Positions 56,590 to 64,000 of a stretch of 64,000 nt of DNA are shown here, piece by piece. The position numbers and the translations under genes were made by a program. Where the stretch lies: the NCBI GenBank assembly GCA_965249005.1, contig CBDFLD010000021.1:248001-312000 (forward strand), read 5' to 3'. Source of the stretch: CBDFLD01 sp965249005. GTDB taxonomy: Bacteria > Acidobacteriota > UBA6911. The first letter of the stretch is position 1, and every line of letters starts with the position of its first letter. The notes below the pieces were generated by a model. The model ran no database searches and was not told the DNA's origin. It saw only the letters and a program-made list of their open reading frames with translations.

Positions 56590-59500
56590 ATGGAGCTGTT
56601 CGCAAGCGACCGTGACCGGCTGGCGTTCCTACTTGAGACCGATGCCGCGCTGAATCTGGACTTCGAGGCCCTCGGGGCCCAGGCCGGCGAAGCGGCCGAT
56701 AAGGAGCCAGCCAAGCGGCCCAGCTACATCACCAACTACATCGGCTCGAAGCAGAAGCTGGTCGACTGGATCTGGAAGCACACACCCGACGGGGTGTCCT
56801 CGGTGCTGGACGCCTTCTCCGGGTCGGCGGTCGTCGCCTACATGTATAAGACCAAGGGCCTCGCGGTGGTAGCCAACGACCGGCTGCGCTTCTGTTACCA
56901 CACCGCCCGGGCCATCATCGAGAACAAGAGCGTTCGCCTCAGCGAGGAGGACATCGAGGTACTGATTGCCGACAACCCCAAGGCGGGTAGCTTCGTCCGG
57001 GACCACTTCAAAGGAATCTTCTTCGCCCGGGGCGTGCACGGTCTGATCGATACCGTTCGTGCCAACATCGACCGGCTCTCGGGCTTCAAGAAGGACATCG
57101 CGCTCTTCGCCCTGGGCAGGACCTGTGTGTCGGGCAAGGGCGGCTTCGGACATTTTTCCTCGACCACGCCCTACGGTAAACGCGAGGACACCCCGGCGGA
57201 GTTCAAGGAGCGATTCGCCCAGAACGTCCGGCGCATCAACGCCCTGGTCTTCGACAACGGCGCGCCGTGTCGGGCCAGGCGCAAGGACGTCAACGAGTTT
57301 CTCCCGGACGCCAAGGCGGACCTGGTCTATTTCGATCCGCCCTACGCCACCGAGTTTTCGACCACGAACTACGAGAAGGCCTACCACTTCGTGGAAGGCC
57401 TGATGACCTACTGGCGCGGCCTGAAGCTGGTCGAAGGGTCCAAGACCCGCCATTACGAGACCGATCACAAGACCATCACCGCCGCCACCGCCAGGGCGTT
57501 CTTCGAGGGTTTTCTCGGCCATGCCAAGCACATCCCGCACTGGCTGATTTCCTACCGGGATCACGCTTATCCCAACGAGCGGGAAATGCGGGCGCTCATC
57601 GCGGCGCACGGATTCGCCCCGGCGATGCGTTCCCACGATCACCACTACTCCATCACCTCGCGTCACGGCGAGGCGTCCCACGCCACCGAAAGGCTCTTCA
57701 TCTGCAGCTCCGGTAAAGGAAAGACCGCCAGGGCCGATGCCGACCAAGACGCACTGCACTCGGAGGCGGTCTGGGAAGAGACGGCCAATGAGATTCGGTA
57801 CCGCGTGCGCGACCCGGAGCAGTTCGAGCCCGACAGCTTCCGGCGCAAGGCGCTCGACGGCATCGAAGGGGTCTCCATCCTCATCGGACGGCTGAAGGAG
57901 AGCTACGTCCCCGAGGGGGCCGACCCGCGGGCCCTGGTGCTTCAGGCCTACCGGTTCGCCCGCAAGACCACCGAGCACCCGGACGGCTGGACCCTGGATG
58001 CGGCCCAGGAGTGGATCGAGAAGCACGAGGCGCAAGCAGAGGTCGAAGCCGCCCTACGGGTGGAAGAGAACCTTCACGCCTTGGCCGAGGCGCCGCTCGG
58101 CGAAGCGGTCGACCTGCTCTCCTGCCAAGCGGGTAAGCCGGACACGGTCCATGTCACCGGGTTCATGGGCAGCAAATACCTGATGCTCGACTGGATCGAG
58201 CGCCAGGTACCCAAGGACGCAAAGAGCTTCCTCGATGCGTTCTCCGGAGGCGCGAACGTGGCCTATCACTTCAAGCGCAAAGGCTTGAAGGTCATCGCCA
58301 ACGACCTGTTGCGGTTTCCCTATCACCTGGCCCGCGCCGTGATCGAAAACGGGAGCGAGACCCTGAGCGACGAGGACGTCGAGATGCCGCTGGCGCCGAA
58401 CACCGAGGCCGGCACGTTCATTGTCGATCACTTCCACGGTTACTACTACACCAAGCCGGTGCTCCAGTGGCTGGACCGGGCTTGGTCGAACATCCAGCGA
58501 CTCCCCGGCTACAAGAAAGACCTGGCTCTGGCGGCGCTCGGCGCGACGGTCAAGGCCAAGAGCGCCTTCGGACAGTTCTCGCGCTCGAAGAAGCACACCC
58601 GGGGCGAGCTGGAGTCCGAGGCGAGCCTGGAGCAGTCGCAGCTCTCCAACCCGCCGCTCTCGAAGTTCATCGACTCGTTCCGCCGTTCTATTCGCCAGCT
58701 CAACCGCCTGGTGTTTGACAACGGCCAGCCCTGCCAGGCGCTGCATCTGGACGGGGCCGAGGCCGTCCGGCGTTTCGGCGCGGATGTGCTCTATCTCGAT
58801 CCGCCCTACGTCACCGAGTTCGGCACCAACGACTACGAGGACGCGCTGCACTTCGTCGAGGGACTGATGACGCGTTGGGCCGACAAGACGCTCCGGTCCA
58901 ACCCGCGCCGCAACTTCCCCTCGCGCACCCGTTTTTCCAAGGACTCCATCCGGAAGCTGATCCAGACGCTGGCGGCCGACGCCCGCGACCGCTACCCGAC
59001 GGTGCTCCTGTCTTACCGGGACCGGGCCTTTCCGCGCGAGCAAGAGATCCGGGACATCTTCGGCGCCCACTACGGCCGCGTGTGTGTGGCCGGCCTGGAG
59101 GTGGATTACAACATCGCCAAGGACATCGGCCGGGAAGGCAAGCACGCCCGGGAGTTATTGTTCGTCTCGTCCCGGCCCCGGTCTGCTCCTCGATCCGCCG
59201 CAGGGAGCGCCACGGCGTCGTGCCACACCTCGATCCCCGTGGATCTGGTTCCTTGCGCGCCCTCGAGCCTGAACGCCACGGCGCTCGATCGGGCCCGGAA
59301 TGGAGGCGACCCGCAGTTCAGCTTCGTGCTCTGCCGCAGCGGCACCAACAAAAACGGGGATCACTTCAGCCCGGAGGAACTGGCGGCCCGTTACCAGACG
59401 GCGATCAACAAGAAGATCGACCTGAAGCACTCGCAGGATTTTACCGACATCGTGGGCAGCATCGTGGCGGCGGACTTCGTCGAGGAGACCGGCGGCGGGC

Positions 59501-60432
59501 GCATCGAGTGCACGGGCGAGCTCTACGTCGGCGACAGCCCTCACGCCCAGCTCGCTTACAAGCTGATCCGCAAGGGGATCATCACCCAGGTCTCGATGGA
59601 GTGCGATTACGAGGAGGGCGAGTGTTCGATCTGCCACAAGCAGGTGGCCTCGAAAGACGACTACTGCCTGCACTTGCGCAAACACAAAGGCGGCACGTTC
59701 CAGGGCCAACCCGTGTTCGAAATTCTGCACGGGGTGACCTTCACCGGCCTGGGACTGCTGGATCGCAAAGGGGCGGATGAGGACGCCCGCATCATTCAGG
59801 TTGCCTCCGAGCGAGGCGAGGAGATTTCAAACCAAGGAGGTTTAACGATGGACGACCAACAGAAAGCCAAAGACGAGGCGGCCGAAGCCGCCAAGAAGAA
59901 CGATCCGGGCGGGGGTGGAAACGCACCCGAAGACAAGGCGCGCGTCCAGGAGCTGGAAACCGAGAACAAGGAGCTCAAGCAGCAGGTGCTGGCCTTGCAG
60001 AAGAAACTCGAGGAGCTGGAAGCCGAACAACAGGCCGCGGCCAACCGGGCCAAGGCTCAGAAGCTTCTGGCCAAGGTCGAAAAACACGGCGTCGGCTTCA
60101 CCGGCGACGAAGAGCGCGAGAAGGAGCTGGTTCGCCTGGCCGGGCTGTCCGAGGAGGCCTTCACCGCGACCGAGGCGGCGTATGACCGGATGATTCAGGC
60201 CGGTGCAGACAAAGCCAAGAAGGGCGAGACGAAGCCCGAGGAGAAGTCTGGGAATAAGGCCAAGGCGGACGAGACGTCCCAGGACAAGGCGCTCAGAAGC
60301 GACGCCGGCGTCCGTCCCCAGGACGTGGACGACCAGAAGACGAGCCTCGAGGACCGGCTCACCCACGGCCTGATGGCCGCCTATCGGCAACGGGTCGGAA
60401 TCGCCCCGGAGCAGCCAGGGACGCAGGCGTAA
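56590..60432 (+). CDS. Tandem D12 adenine methyltransferases fused to prohead protease and scaffold
   Basis: 1,280 residues from ATG 56590. Domain 1 (about 45-395) and domain 2 (about 520-860) are both D12-class DNA adenine methyltransferases: NYIGSKQKLVDW / GFMGSKYLMLDW, motif I VLDAFSGSAVVAY / FLDAFSGGANVAY, motif IV YFDPPY (about 247) / YLDPPY (about 734). Both catalytic motifs are intact. Residues 900-1065 resemble a prohead protease (NKNGDHFSPEELAARY, DLKHSQDFTDIVGSIVAADF, IITQVSME) and contain a zinc-finger-like C-x-x-C ... C ... H insert (ECSICHKQV...YCLHLRKHKG). Residues 1087-1280 are a coiled-coil scaffold. Expected roles: DNA modification plus capsid maturation. Protease cleavage could separate the enzymes. 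Confidence 0.82.
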   Translation: MELFASDRDRLAFLLETDAALNLDFEALGAQAGEAADKEPAKRPSYITNYIGSKQKLVDWIWKHTPDGVSSVLDAFSGSAVVAYMYKTKGLAVVANDRLRFCYHTARAIIENKSVRLSEEDIEVLIADNPKAGSFVRDHFKGIFFARGVHGLIDTVRANIDRLSGFKKDIALFALGRTCVSGKGGFGHFSSTTPYGKREDTPAEFKERFAQNVRRINALVFDNGAPCRARRKDVNEFLPDAKADLVYFDPPYATEFSTTNYEKAYHFVEGLMTYWRGLKLVEGSKTRHYETDHKTITAATARAFFEGFLGHAKHIPHWLISYRDHAYPNEREMRALIAAHGFAPAMRSHDHHYSITSRHGEASHATERLFICSSGKGKTARADADQDALHSEAVWEETANEIRYRVRDPEQFEPDSFRRKALDGIEGVSILIGRLKESYVPEGADPRALVLQAYRFARKTTEHPDGWTLDAAQEWIEKHEAQAEVEAALRVEENLHALAEAPLGEAVDLLSCQAGKPDTVHVTGFMGSKYLMLDWIERQVPKDAKSFLDAFSGGANVAYHFKRKGLKVIANDLLRFPYHLARAVIENGSETLSDEDVEMPLAPNTEAGTFIVDHFHGYYYTKPVLQWLDRAWSNIQRLPGYKKDLALAALGATVKAKSAFGQFSRSKKHTRGELESEASLEQSQLSNPPLSKFIDSFRRSIRQLNRLVFDNGQPCQALHLDGAEAVRRFGADVLYLDPPYVTEFGTNDYEDALHFVEGLMTRWADKTLRSNPRRNFPSRTRFSKDSIRKLIQTLAADARDRYPTVLLSYRDRAFPREQEIRDIFGAHYGRVCVAGLEVDYNIAKDIGREGKHARELLFVSSRPRSAPRSAAGSATASCHTSIPVDLVPCAPSSLNATALDRARNGGDPQFSFVLCRSGTNKNGDHFSPEELAARYQTAINKKIDLKHSQDFTDIVGSIVAADFVEETGGGRIECTGELYVGDSPHAQLAYKLIRKGIITQVSMECDYEEGECSICHKQVASKDDYCLHLRKHKGGTFQGQPVFEILHGVTFTGLGLLDRKGADEDARIIQVASERGEEISNQGGLTMDDQQKAKDEAAEAAKKNDPGGGGNAPEDKARVQELETENKELKQQVLALQKKLEELEAEQQAAANRAKAQKLLAKVEKHGVGFTGDEEREKELVRLAGLSEEAFTATEAAYDRMIQAGADKAKKGETKPEEKSGNKAKADETSQDKALRSDAGVRPQDVDDQKTSLEDRLTHGLMAAYRQRVGIAPEQPGTQA
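59848..60432 (+). CDS. Scaffold protein from an internal in-frame start
   Basis: 194 residues. Inside the large gene a perfect AAGGAGG (59834-59840) precedes an in-frame ATG at 59848, exactly where the scaffold-like sequence begins (MDDQQKAKDEAAEAAKKNDP). The product is a long coiled coil (VQELETENKELKQQVLALQK then KLEELEAEQQ) with a charged tail. Many phages make the scaffold from an internal start in the protease gene, as lambda does with Nu3 in C, giving excess scaffold over protease. Confidence 0.7.
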   Translation: MDDQQKAKDEAAEAAKKNDPGGGGNAPEDKARVQELETENKELKQQVLALQKKLEELEAEQQAAANRAKAQKLLAKVEKHGVGFTGDEEREKELVRLAGLSEEAFTATEAAYDRMIQAGADKAKKGETKPEEKSGNKAKADETSQDKALRSDAGVRPQDVDDQKTSLEDRLTHGLMAAYRQRVGIAPEQPGTQA

Positions 60433-60506
60433 AGAGGAGAGAGTGTTCCACAAGATATCCATAACGTGTGGAGAAGAAACGACTGACCTAAAAGGAGGAA
60501 CCAGAC

Positions 60507-60869
60507 ATGTTCATCAACACCCACCATCGGGGCCTCGCCTACGGCGACGGCCATCTGCAGGGGGACGGGAAGCTCGGCCGGTTTGTCAAGCTCGTCGGCG
60601 ACGACCTGTTCGCCGTCAACACCGAACCGGGGGACCGCTCCTTCGGCGTGCTTGTCACCGACTACAAGGATGGAGAGATGCCCGGCATCTATTGCTGTGG
60701 CGGCGTCTATGAGACGGATGTCTTCGAGGGCACGATCAACGCGGGCGACGAGCTCGAGATCGACACCTCAGGCGTGCTCATCGTCGCGGGCACCCAGGAA
60801 GGCGCCCACGTCGTCGCACAAGCCATCTCCGTCTCGGGTGGAATCCTGAAATTCCGCCTGCTTATCTGA
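60507..60869 (+). CDS. Putative capsid decoration protein
   Basis: 120 residues, beta-rich with many glycines (NAGDELEIDTSGVLIVAGTQ, VVAQAISVSGGILKFRLLI). Size, composition and place between scaffold and major capsid gene fit a head decoration or stabilisation protein. AAAAGGAGG lies before the ATG, a strong site suited to a structural protein. No sequence family is certain. Confidence 0.65.
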   Translation: MFINTHHRGLAYGDGHLQGDGKLGRFVKLVGDDLFAVNTEPGDRSFGVLVTDYKDGEMPGIYCCGGVYETDVFEGTINAGDELEIDTSGVLIVAGTQEGAHVVAQAISVSGGILKFRLLI

Positions 60870-60885
60870 AATCGAGGAGGCTGAA

Positions 60886-61749
60886 ATGGAAAACAAAACA
60901 GTCAACGTCGACAGCCAGCAGTACATGGAGACCATGGCGCGGTTGATGTCGGAAGCGCTGGAGTCGCCGGACGGCATGCGGGCGCTGGCCGCCGCCATCG
61001 CCCGGCCCATCGAACAGGAGATCAAACGCAAGGAGATCTCTTCGCTTCTGCTGACCCGCCACACCCTGCCCAAGGGCGAGCGGCCGCTCTACCAGAAAAA
61101 GCCCAAGGTCAAGGCCTACTGGATCAGCAACGAAGGCGATGCACAGGTGCAGGATCTGGGACAAGAAGAAGTGGAGTTCCCCACCCACCGGGTCCATTCG
61201 GCGCCCATGGTCGATGTGTCGGTGCTCAAGAACGGCAACATCGGGAGCCTGATGGACATCCAGACCTCGGCGGCCGATGAGATCCGCAAGACGATCGACA
61301 AGCGGACCATTACGGTTCTTTCGGCCGCGGTCCCGGCTGCCAACACGGTGGAGGTCACCGGCGCCACCCTGACCGAGGAGGCGCTCAACGAGGCGATCTC
61401 CATGATCGAGGACCTGGAGTTGTCGGTGAAGACCATCGTCATGCGGGGCCGGCGGTTTAACGATCTGCGCAGCTGGAATCTCGATCCCCAAACCAAGGCC
61501 GAGCTGCGTACCAAAGGTCTCATCAAAAACTATGGCACCGGCGGGATTTTGCTCACGGCCGCCCAGGCGCTGGACGAAGTCCTGCTGGTCCCCGACCAGG
61601 AGGTTGGCAAGATGCCCACTCGTGAGGGGCTCAAGACCGAGGCCATCGAGCAGAAAACTCGCTTTAAGACCGGGTGGCTAGTGTGGTCGGAGTTGGGCCA
61701 GGGCGTGACGCGCCCGGAGATCCTGGCCAAGATTCGGATTCTCGGTTGA
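60886..61749 (+). CDS. Major capsid protein (HK97-fold type)
   Basis: 287 residues. The N-terminal helical part (QQYMETMARLMSEALESPDG) is followed by features of HK97-like capsid proteins: a loop region with KAYWISNEGDAQVQDLGQEE then VEFPTHRVHS, long helix DEIRKTIDKRTITVLSAAVP, and LTEEALNEAISMIEDLELSV then KTIVMRGRRFNDLRSW typical of the A domain. It forms the capsid shell. An AGGAGG lies before the ATG. Assignment rests on order and pattern, not on a named family. Confidence 0.75.
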   Translation: MENKTVNVDSQQYMETMARLMSEALESPDGMRALAAAIARPIEQEIKRKEISSLLLTRHTLPKGERPLYQKKPKVKAYWISNEGDAQVQDLGQEEVEFPTHRVHSAPMVDVSVLKNGNIGSLMDIQTSAADEIRKTIDKRTITVLSAAVPAANTVEVTGATLTEEALNEAISMIEDLELSVKTIVMRGRRFNDLRSWNLDPQTKAELRTKGLIKNYGTGGILLTAAQALDEVLLVPDQEVGKMPTREGLKTEAIEQKTRFKTGWLVWSELGQGVTRPEILAKIRILG

Positions 61750-61761
61750 CGGAGGTGATTC

Positions 61762-62181
61762 ATGGCGATTCAAGTGAAGCATGTCCGTCCGGGCATCCTG
61801 GTCGTGGCCGACGCAGGCCTCCGATTCGGACCGGGTCAAGTCCTGGAAGTCAAGACTTTGACGCCGCAGCTGGAACGGGCAATCTCGGCCGGAGTGCTCG
61901 TCCGGGGTAAGCGTAAACAACAGACTCGAACCGGCTCCCCGCCCGAGGGTTCCCAACCCGAGTCGGCATCGACCGCCGAGGTCGACGATTCCGCTGGAGG
62001 GGAAGAGACCGAGGAACCGGAGATCGATCTCTCCAAGCTCCGGGCGCGTGAGGCCATCTCGAAGGTCGAAGCGGAGGACGATCCCATCCGGCTCAAGGCC
62101 CACCTTTCGGGCGAGCAGCGCCGCACGGTGATCGCCGTGCTGGAAAAACGTTTGACGGAGGTGGACGCTGACAACCGTTGA
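61762..62181 (+). CDS. Hypothetical head protein
   Basis: 139 residues: a small beta domain (VKHVRPGILVVADAGLRFGP), an acidic linker and a C-terminal helical part (RAREAISKVEAEDDPIRLKA then HLSGEQRRTVIAVLEKRL). Helical C-termini of this sort occur in head-tail joining proteins. GGAGGTG precedes the ATG. Its 3' end overlaps the next gene by 14 bases. Confidence 0.6.
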   Translation: MAIQVKHVRPGILVVADAGLRFGPGQVLEVKTLTPQLERAISAGVLVRGKRKQQTRTGSPPEGSQPESASTAEVDDSAGGEETEEPEIDLSKLRAREAISKVEAEDDPIRLKAHLSGEQRRTVIAVLEKRLTEVDADNR

Positions 62182-62614
62182 TCTCCTATCCTCGCTGCGC
62201 CTGGATCTCTCCGACGCGGACGGCGCGCTCTTTACCGACGAAGCACTCACGCGCTGCCTCGAGAAAGGCGTCTACCGTCTGGGTCGGGACCTGGACACGC
62301 CCCTGTCCGTCGTCGACGGCGAGATCGATCCGGAACCGGAAGGCGACACCCGCGAAATGCTTCTGCTCTTGGGGCAAATCCATGCCTGCCAATTCATGCG
62401 GGCCAAAACCGCGAATGCCTTCTCCTTCTCGAGCGGCGACAAGCGGGTCGACAAGACCAAGCAACCCGAGCACTGGGCCAAGTTCGAGGGAGACCTCAAG
62501 ACCCTTTACAAGCAGCACCTGAGCAGAGTGCGGCCGGGCGCCTTAAGTCTGGAGGACACCATCGTCTCCCCGAACCTCAAGCCGGTCATCTACGAGCAGG
62601 GAGGCGACCTGTGA
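62168..62614 (+). CDS. Head-tail connector-like protein with probable CTG start
   Basis: 148 residues if translation begins at CTG 62168 (TTVDLLSSLRLDLSDADGAL follows); the previous in-frame stop is at 62153-62155 and no ATG, GTG or TTG exists between it and the ATG at 62357, which lies in mid-domain. GGAGGT sits 6 bases before the CTG. The helical pattern (LFTDEALTRCLEKGVYRLGR then DLDT ... HACQFMRAKTANAFSF) resembles gp6-type adaptor proteins. It overlaps the next gene by 4 bases. Confidence 0.6.
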   Translation: MTTVDLLSSLRLDLSDADGALFTDEALTRCLEKGVYRLGRDLDTPLSVVDGEIDPEPEGDTREMLLLLGQIHACQFMRAKTANAFSFSSGDKRVDKTKQPEHWAKFEGDLKTLYKQHLSRVRPGALSLEDTIVSPNLKPVIYEQGGDL

Positions 62615-62973
62615 ATCTGTTGACCCAGGGCGAGAAAGCGCTGGCCGCCGGCGATGTCCGGGACTTGATCTTGGCTTCGGGTCAGGAGGCCGATCTGCTG
62701 CGCAGTGAGCCCGGCGAGCGGCTCTATGGTTCCGACGATGCCAGCTACGCGAAGGTCGGATCGTTTGCGCTGGAGTTCGTCGAGATTCCGCCCGAAGATC
62801 TCAGCCACAAAATCGACGCCGTGGCCTGCGTCCTGCCGGAGGTGGACGTCCGTCCCGAGGACCACGTGCAAGAGAGCGAGATCACGTTTCGCGTCCAGAC
62901 TGTCGAGGTGCAACGGCTCTTCGGCGTCCTGACCCACAAGGTGCTGAAACTGGTGCGCCTCCATGGGAGTTAG
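62611..62973 (+). CDS. Head closure / neck protein candidate
   Basis: 120 residues from GTG 62611, overlapping the previous stop (GTGA). Beta-rich middle (SFALEFVEIPPEDLSHKIDA then VACVLPEVDVRPED, QESEITFRVQTVEVQRLFGV). Position between adaptor and gp10-like gene fits a head-closure protein. No certain family. Confidence 0.6.
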   Translation: MNLLTQGEKALAAGDVRDLILASGQEADLLRSEPGERLYGSDDASYAKVGSFALEFVEIPPEDLSHKIDAVACVLPEVDVRPEDHVQESEITFRVQTVEVQRLFGVLTHKVLKLVRLHGS

Positions 62974-63448
62974 ACGCACCGGCGACTGGGGCAAGGCACG
63001 GGCGAAGCTGGCCGCCGCTCCGGGTGCGCACCTGACCCTGGCGCTCAAGCAAGCGACCCTAAAGAACGCCCTGCTTCTGGTCCGCGAGATCAAGCGCGGC
63101 ATTCGCTCCCAGGCCCCCGGCGGCAAGCCGTTCGCCAAGCTCGCCGAGAGCACTATCCGGCGAAAAGGTTCGACGAAGGCCCTGATCGATACCGGCTTTT
63201 TGGTCAACGCCATCACCCAGAAAATTGTGGTCGAGGGCGCCTTCGTGGGTCTCGTGCGCGGCACGGTCAACAAGGAGGGCGAGGACCTGGTCAACATCGG
63301 GGCGGTGATGGAATACGGCGCCACGATCCAGCATCCCAACGGAGCCACCATCATCATCCCAGCGCGACCGTTTCTGCATCCGGTGATGGCCAAGCACCGC
63401 AAGCAGATCGTCGAGCATTACCGCGAGGCCATCCGTGCGGCGCTCTGA
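62963..63448 (+). CDS. Tail completion / HK97 gp10-like protein
   Basis: 161 residues. The pattern FAKLAESTIRRKGSTKALID then TGFLVNAI, VNIGAVMEYGATIQHPNG and IPARPFLHPVMAKHRKQIVE is typical of phage virion morphogenesis and gp10-like proteins (the ...PARPFL... end is common to them). They complete the neck or tail. It overlaps the previous gene by 11 bases. Confidence 0.78.
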   Translation: MGVRRTGDWGKARAKLAAAPGAHLTLALKQATLKNALLLVREIKRGIRSQAPGGKPFAKLAESTIRRKGSTKALIDTGFLVNAITQKIVVEGAFVGLVRGTVNKEGEDLVNIGAVMEYGATIQHPNGATIIIPARPFLHPVMAKHRKQIVEHYREAIRAAL

Positions 63449-63458
63449 ACCTAGTCCC

Positions 63459-63489
63459 GACACTTTCCGGCGCTCTCCGGTAAGTATCC
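63459..63489 (+). promoter_or_regulatory. GACAC...CCGGTAAGTA element 4 of the prophage
   Basis: GACACTTTCC ... CCGGTAAGTATCC, 11 bases after the previous stop and 26 bases before the next start, the shortest leader of the set. Confidence 0.5.
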
Positions 63490-63514
63490 AAAGAAGCACT
63501 GGAGGTGCGCGACT

Positions 63515-63946
63515 TTGCAAACGACTGTTCGGCCCGTTGTGGAAACCCTGATTCGCCTGGTGAAGGCCGAGATCGACCCAGACGCAGTACTGGTCGCGGC
63601 GGACGATGTGTTCGAGGTGCCCAAAGTCCCGAGCCTCATCCTGCAAGGTCCGACGCTGGTGGAGGACGGCGACCGCCGCACTCAGGCCCGGATGGTGGAA
63701 AAGGACGTTCCGAACCTCCGCTATCAGGCCTGCCGCCATCCGCGCCTCTATCACCTCGACTTCGACGTCATCGTCACCGCCGCCCACGAGGGCAAGCTGT
63801 TCGATCTCGAGGAGAAGGTCGCTCGTTTCTATCAGCTGCACCAGGATCTGTCGGTCGCCGATCGCGGATCGCTCCCTCTCACCGAACTGGTGCCGCTGGG
63901 AGGCCTACGGCGCGTGAACCTCAGGCGAGGCCAAGAATCTCATTGA
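63515..63946 (+). CDS. Putative tail terminator-like protein, probably 3'-truncated
   Basis: 143 residues from a TTG (GGAGGTG lies 8 bases upstream). Alpha/beta pattern (TLIRLVKAEIDPDAVLVAAD, HPRLYHLDFDVIVTAAHEGK) as in tail-terminator proteins. The last residues and the following 50 bases are AT-rich and unlike the rest of the prophage; TGGCACA and TGTGCCA (63952-63958, 63993-63999) form an inverted pair. An inserted element may have cut the gene here. Confidence 0.5.
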   Translation: MQTTVRPVVETLIRLVKAEIDPDAVLVAADDVFEVPKVPSLILQGPTLVEDGDRRTQARMVEKDVPNLRYQACRHPRLYHLDFDVIVTAAHEGKLFDLEEKVARFYQLHQDLSVADRGSLPLTELVPLGGLRRVNLRRGQESH

Positions 63947-64000
63947 CATGCTGGCACAATATAACCTATTTTAAGCTTGTTTCTCCGAACATGTGCCAGT

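Larger units (their letters stand above)
36581..64000 (+). mobile_element. Prophage-like element with tailed-phage head genes, continues past window
   Basis: Recombinase genes stand at the left end, then terminase, portal, MuF-type head protein, protease-scaffold, decoration, major capsid, connector and tail-completion genes in the usual order of tailed phages. Two insertion sequences, two terminase frameshifts, a broken recombinase and a truncated tail gene at the right edge suggest it is decaying. Extra genes (amidohydrolase lipoprotein, second lipoprotein, ATPase/HigA pair) are cargo. Tail genes would lie beyond 64 kb. Confidence 0.85.

Noticed and set aside
56629..58035. 468-codon minus-strand ORF over methyltransferase 1
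   Set aside because: The opposite strand carries complete D12 motifs.

Overview
The window looks like one stretch of chromosome from a GC-rich Gram-negative bacterium. It encodes lipoproteins with lipobox cysteines, an O-antigen ligase-like protein and a giant autotransporter-like adhesin. The core genes (UPF0182, FecR-domain, SYLF, TesA/YbbA/YbbP, NhaC, Gfo/Idh) fit an environmental, possibly Acidobacteriota-like or deltaproteobacterial-like lineage, but the sequence does not fix the phylum.

Bases 1-19,536 are ordinary chromosome. They hold a UPF0182 membrane protein (cut by the window edge), a FecR-domain exported protein, a TPR plus O-antigen-ligase pair, an exported SRPBCC-like protein, a radical SAM enzyme, a SYLF lipid-binding protein, the tesA / ybbA-ybbP cluster, a small exported protein whose reading frame continues through an in-frame TGA (candidate selenoprotein with a C-x-x-U motif) just ahead of nhaC, and a Gfo/Idh/MocA oxidoreductase. 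Two apparently identical 1,873-bp group II introns sit in opposite orientation around the tesA-to-Gfo/Idh block, each just after a perfect hairpin. A tRNA-Asn(GTT) ends this part.

Bases 19,530-36,580 are a genomic island at tRNA-Asn. A 328-330 bp direct repeat that starts in the last bases of the tRNA flanks it, and a diverged third copy lies inside at about 27.73 kb. The two non-tRNA copies are each preceded by the broken 3' end of an SRAP (YedK-like) gene, which suggests two elements integrated in tandem. Cargo: an IS6-family element, a canonical quinol-dependent NO reductase, DUF1801, DUF2971-like and DUF4238 proteins, and an excisionase-like HTH gene overlapping a 2,480-residue adhesin (FN3, cadherin-like, Ig-like, Calx-beta and barrel domains).

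Bases 36,581-64,000 are a prophage-like element that continues past the window. It starts with a DUF2924 gene and a serine recombinase broken by an IS3-family insertion, then carries a Xer-like recombinase with a separate core-binding protein, a terminase large subunit with two frameshifts, an IS200 insertion, portal, and a 1,527-residue MuF head protein with SAP-like repeats and a kinase-like region. A minus-strand cargo pair follows (HigA-like repressor and an AAA-TOPRIM/DUF4435-like ATPase), then a 1,280-residue polyprotein of two D12 adenine methyltransferases, a prohead protease and a scaffold with its own internal start, and finally capsid and connector genes. A fixed-length 31-bp element (GACAC, then CCGGTAAGTA 18 bases downstream) precedes four gene blocks on the plus strand and is also found inside both long repeats; it behaves like a phage promoter or other operon-head signal.
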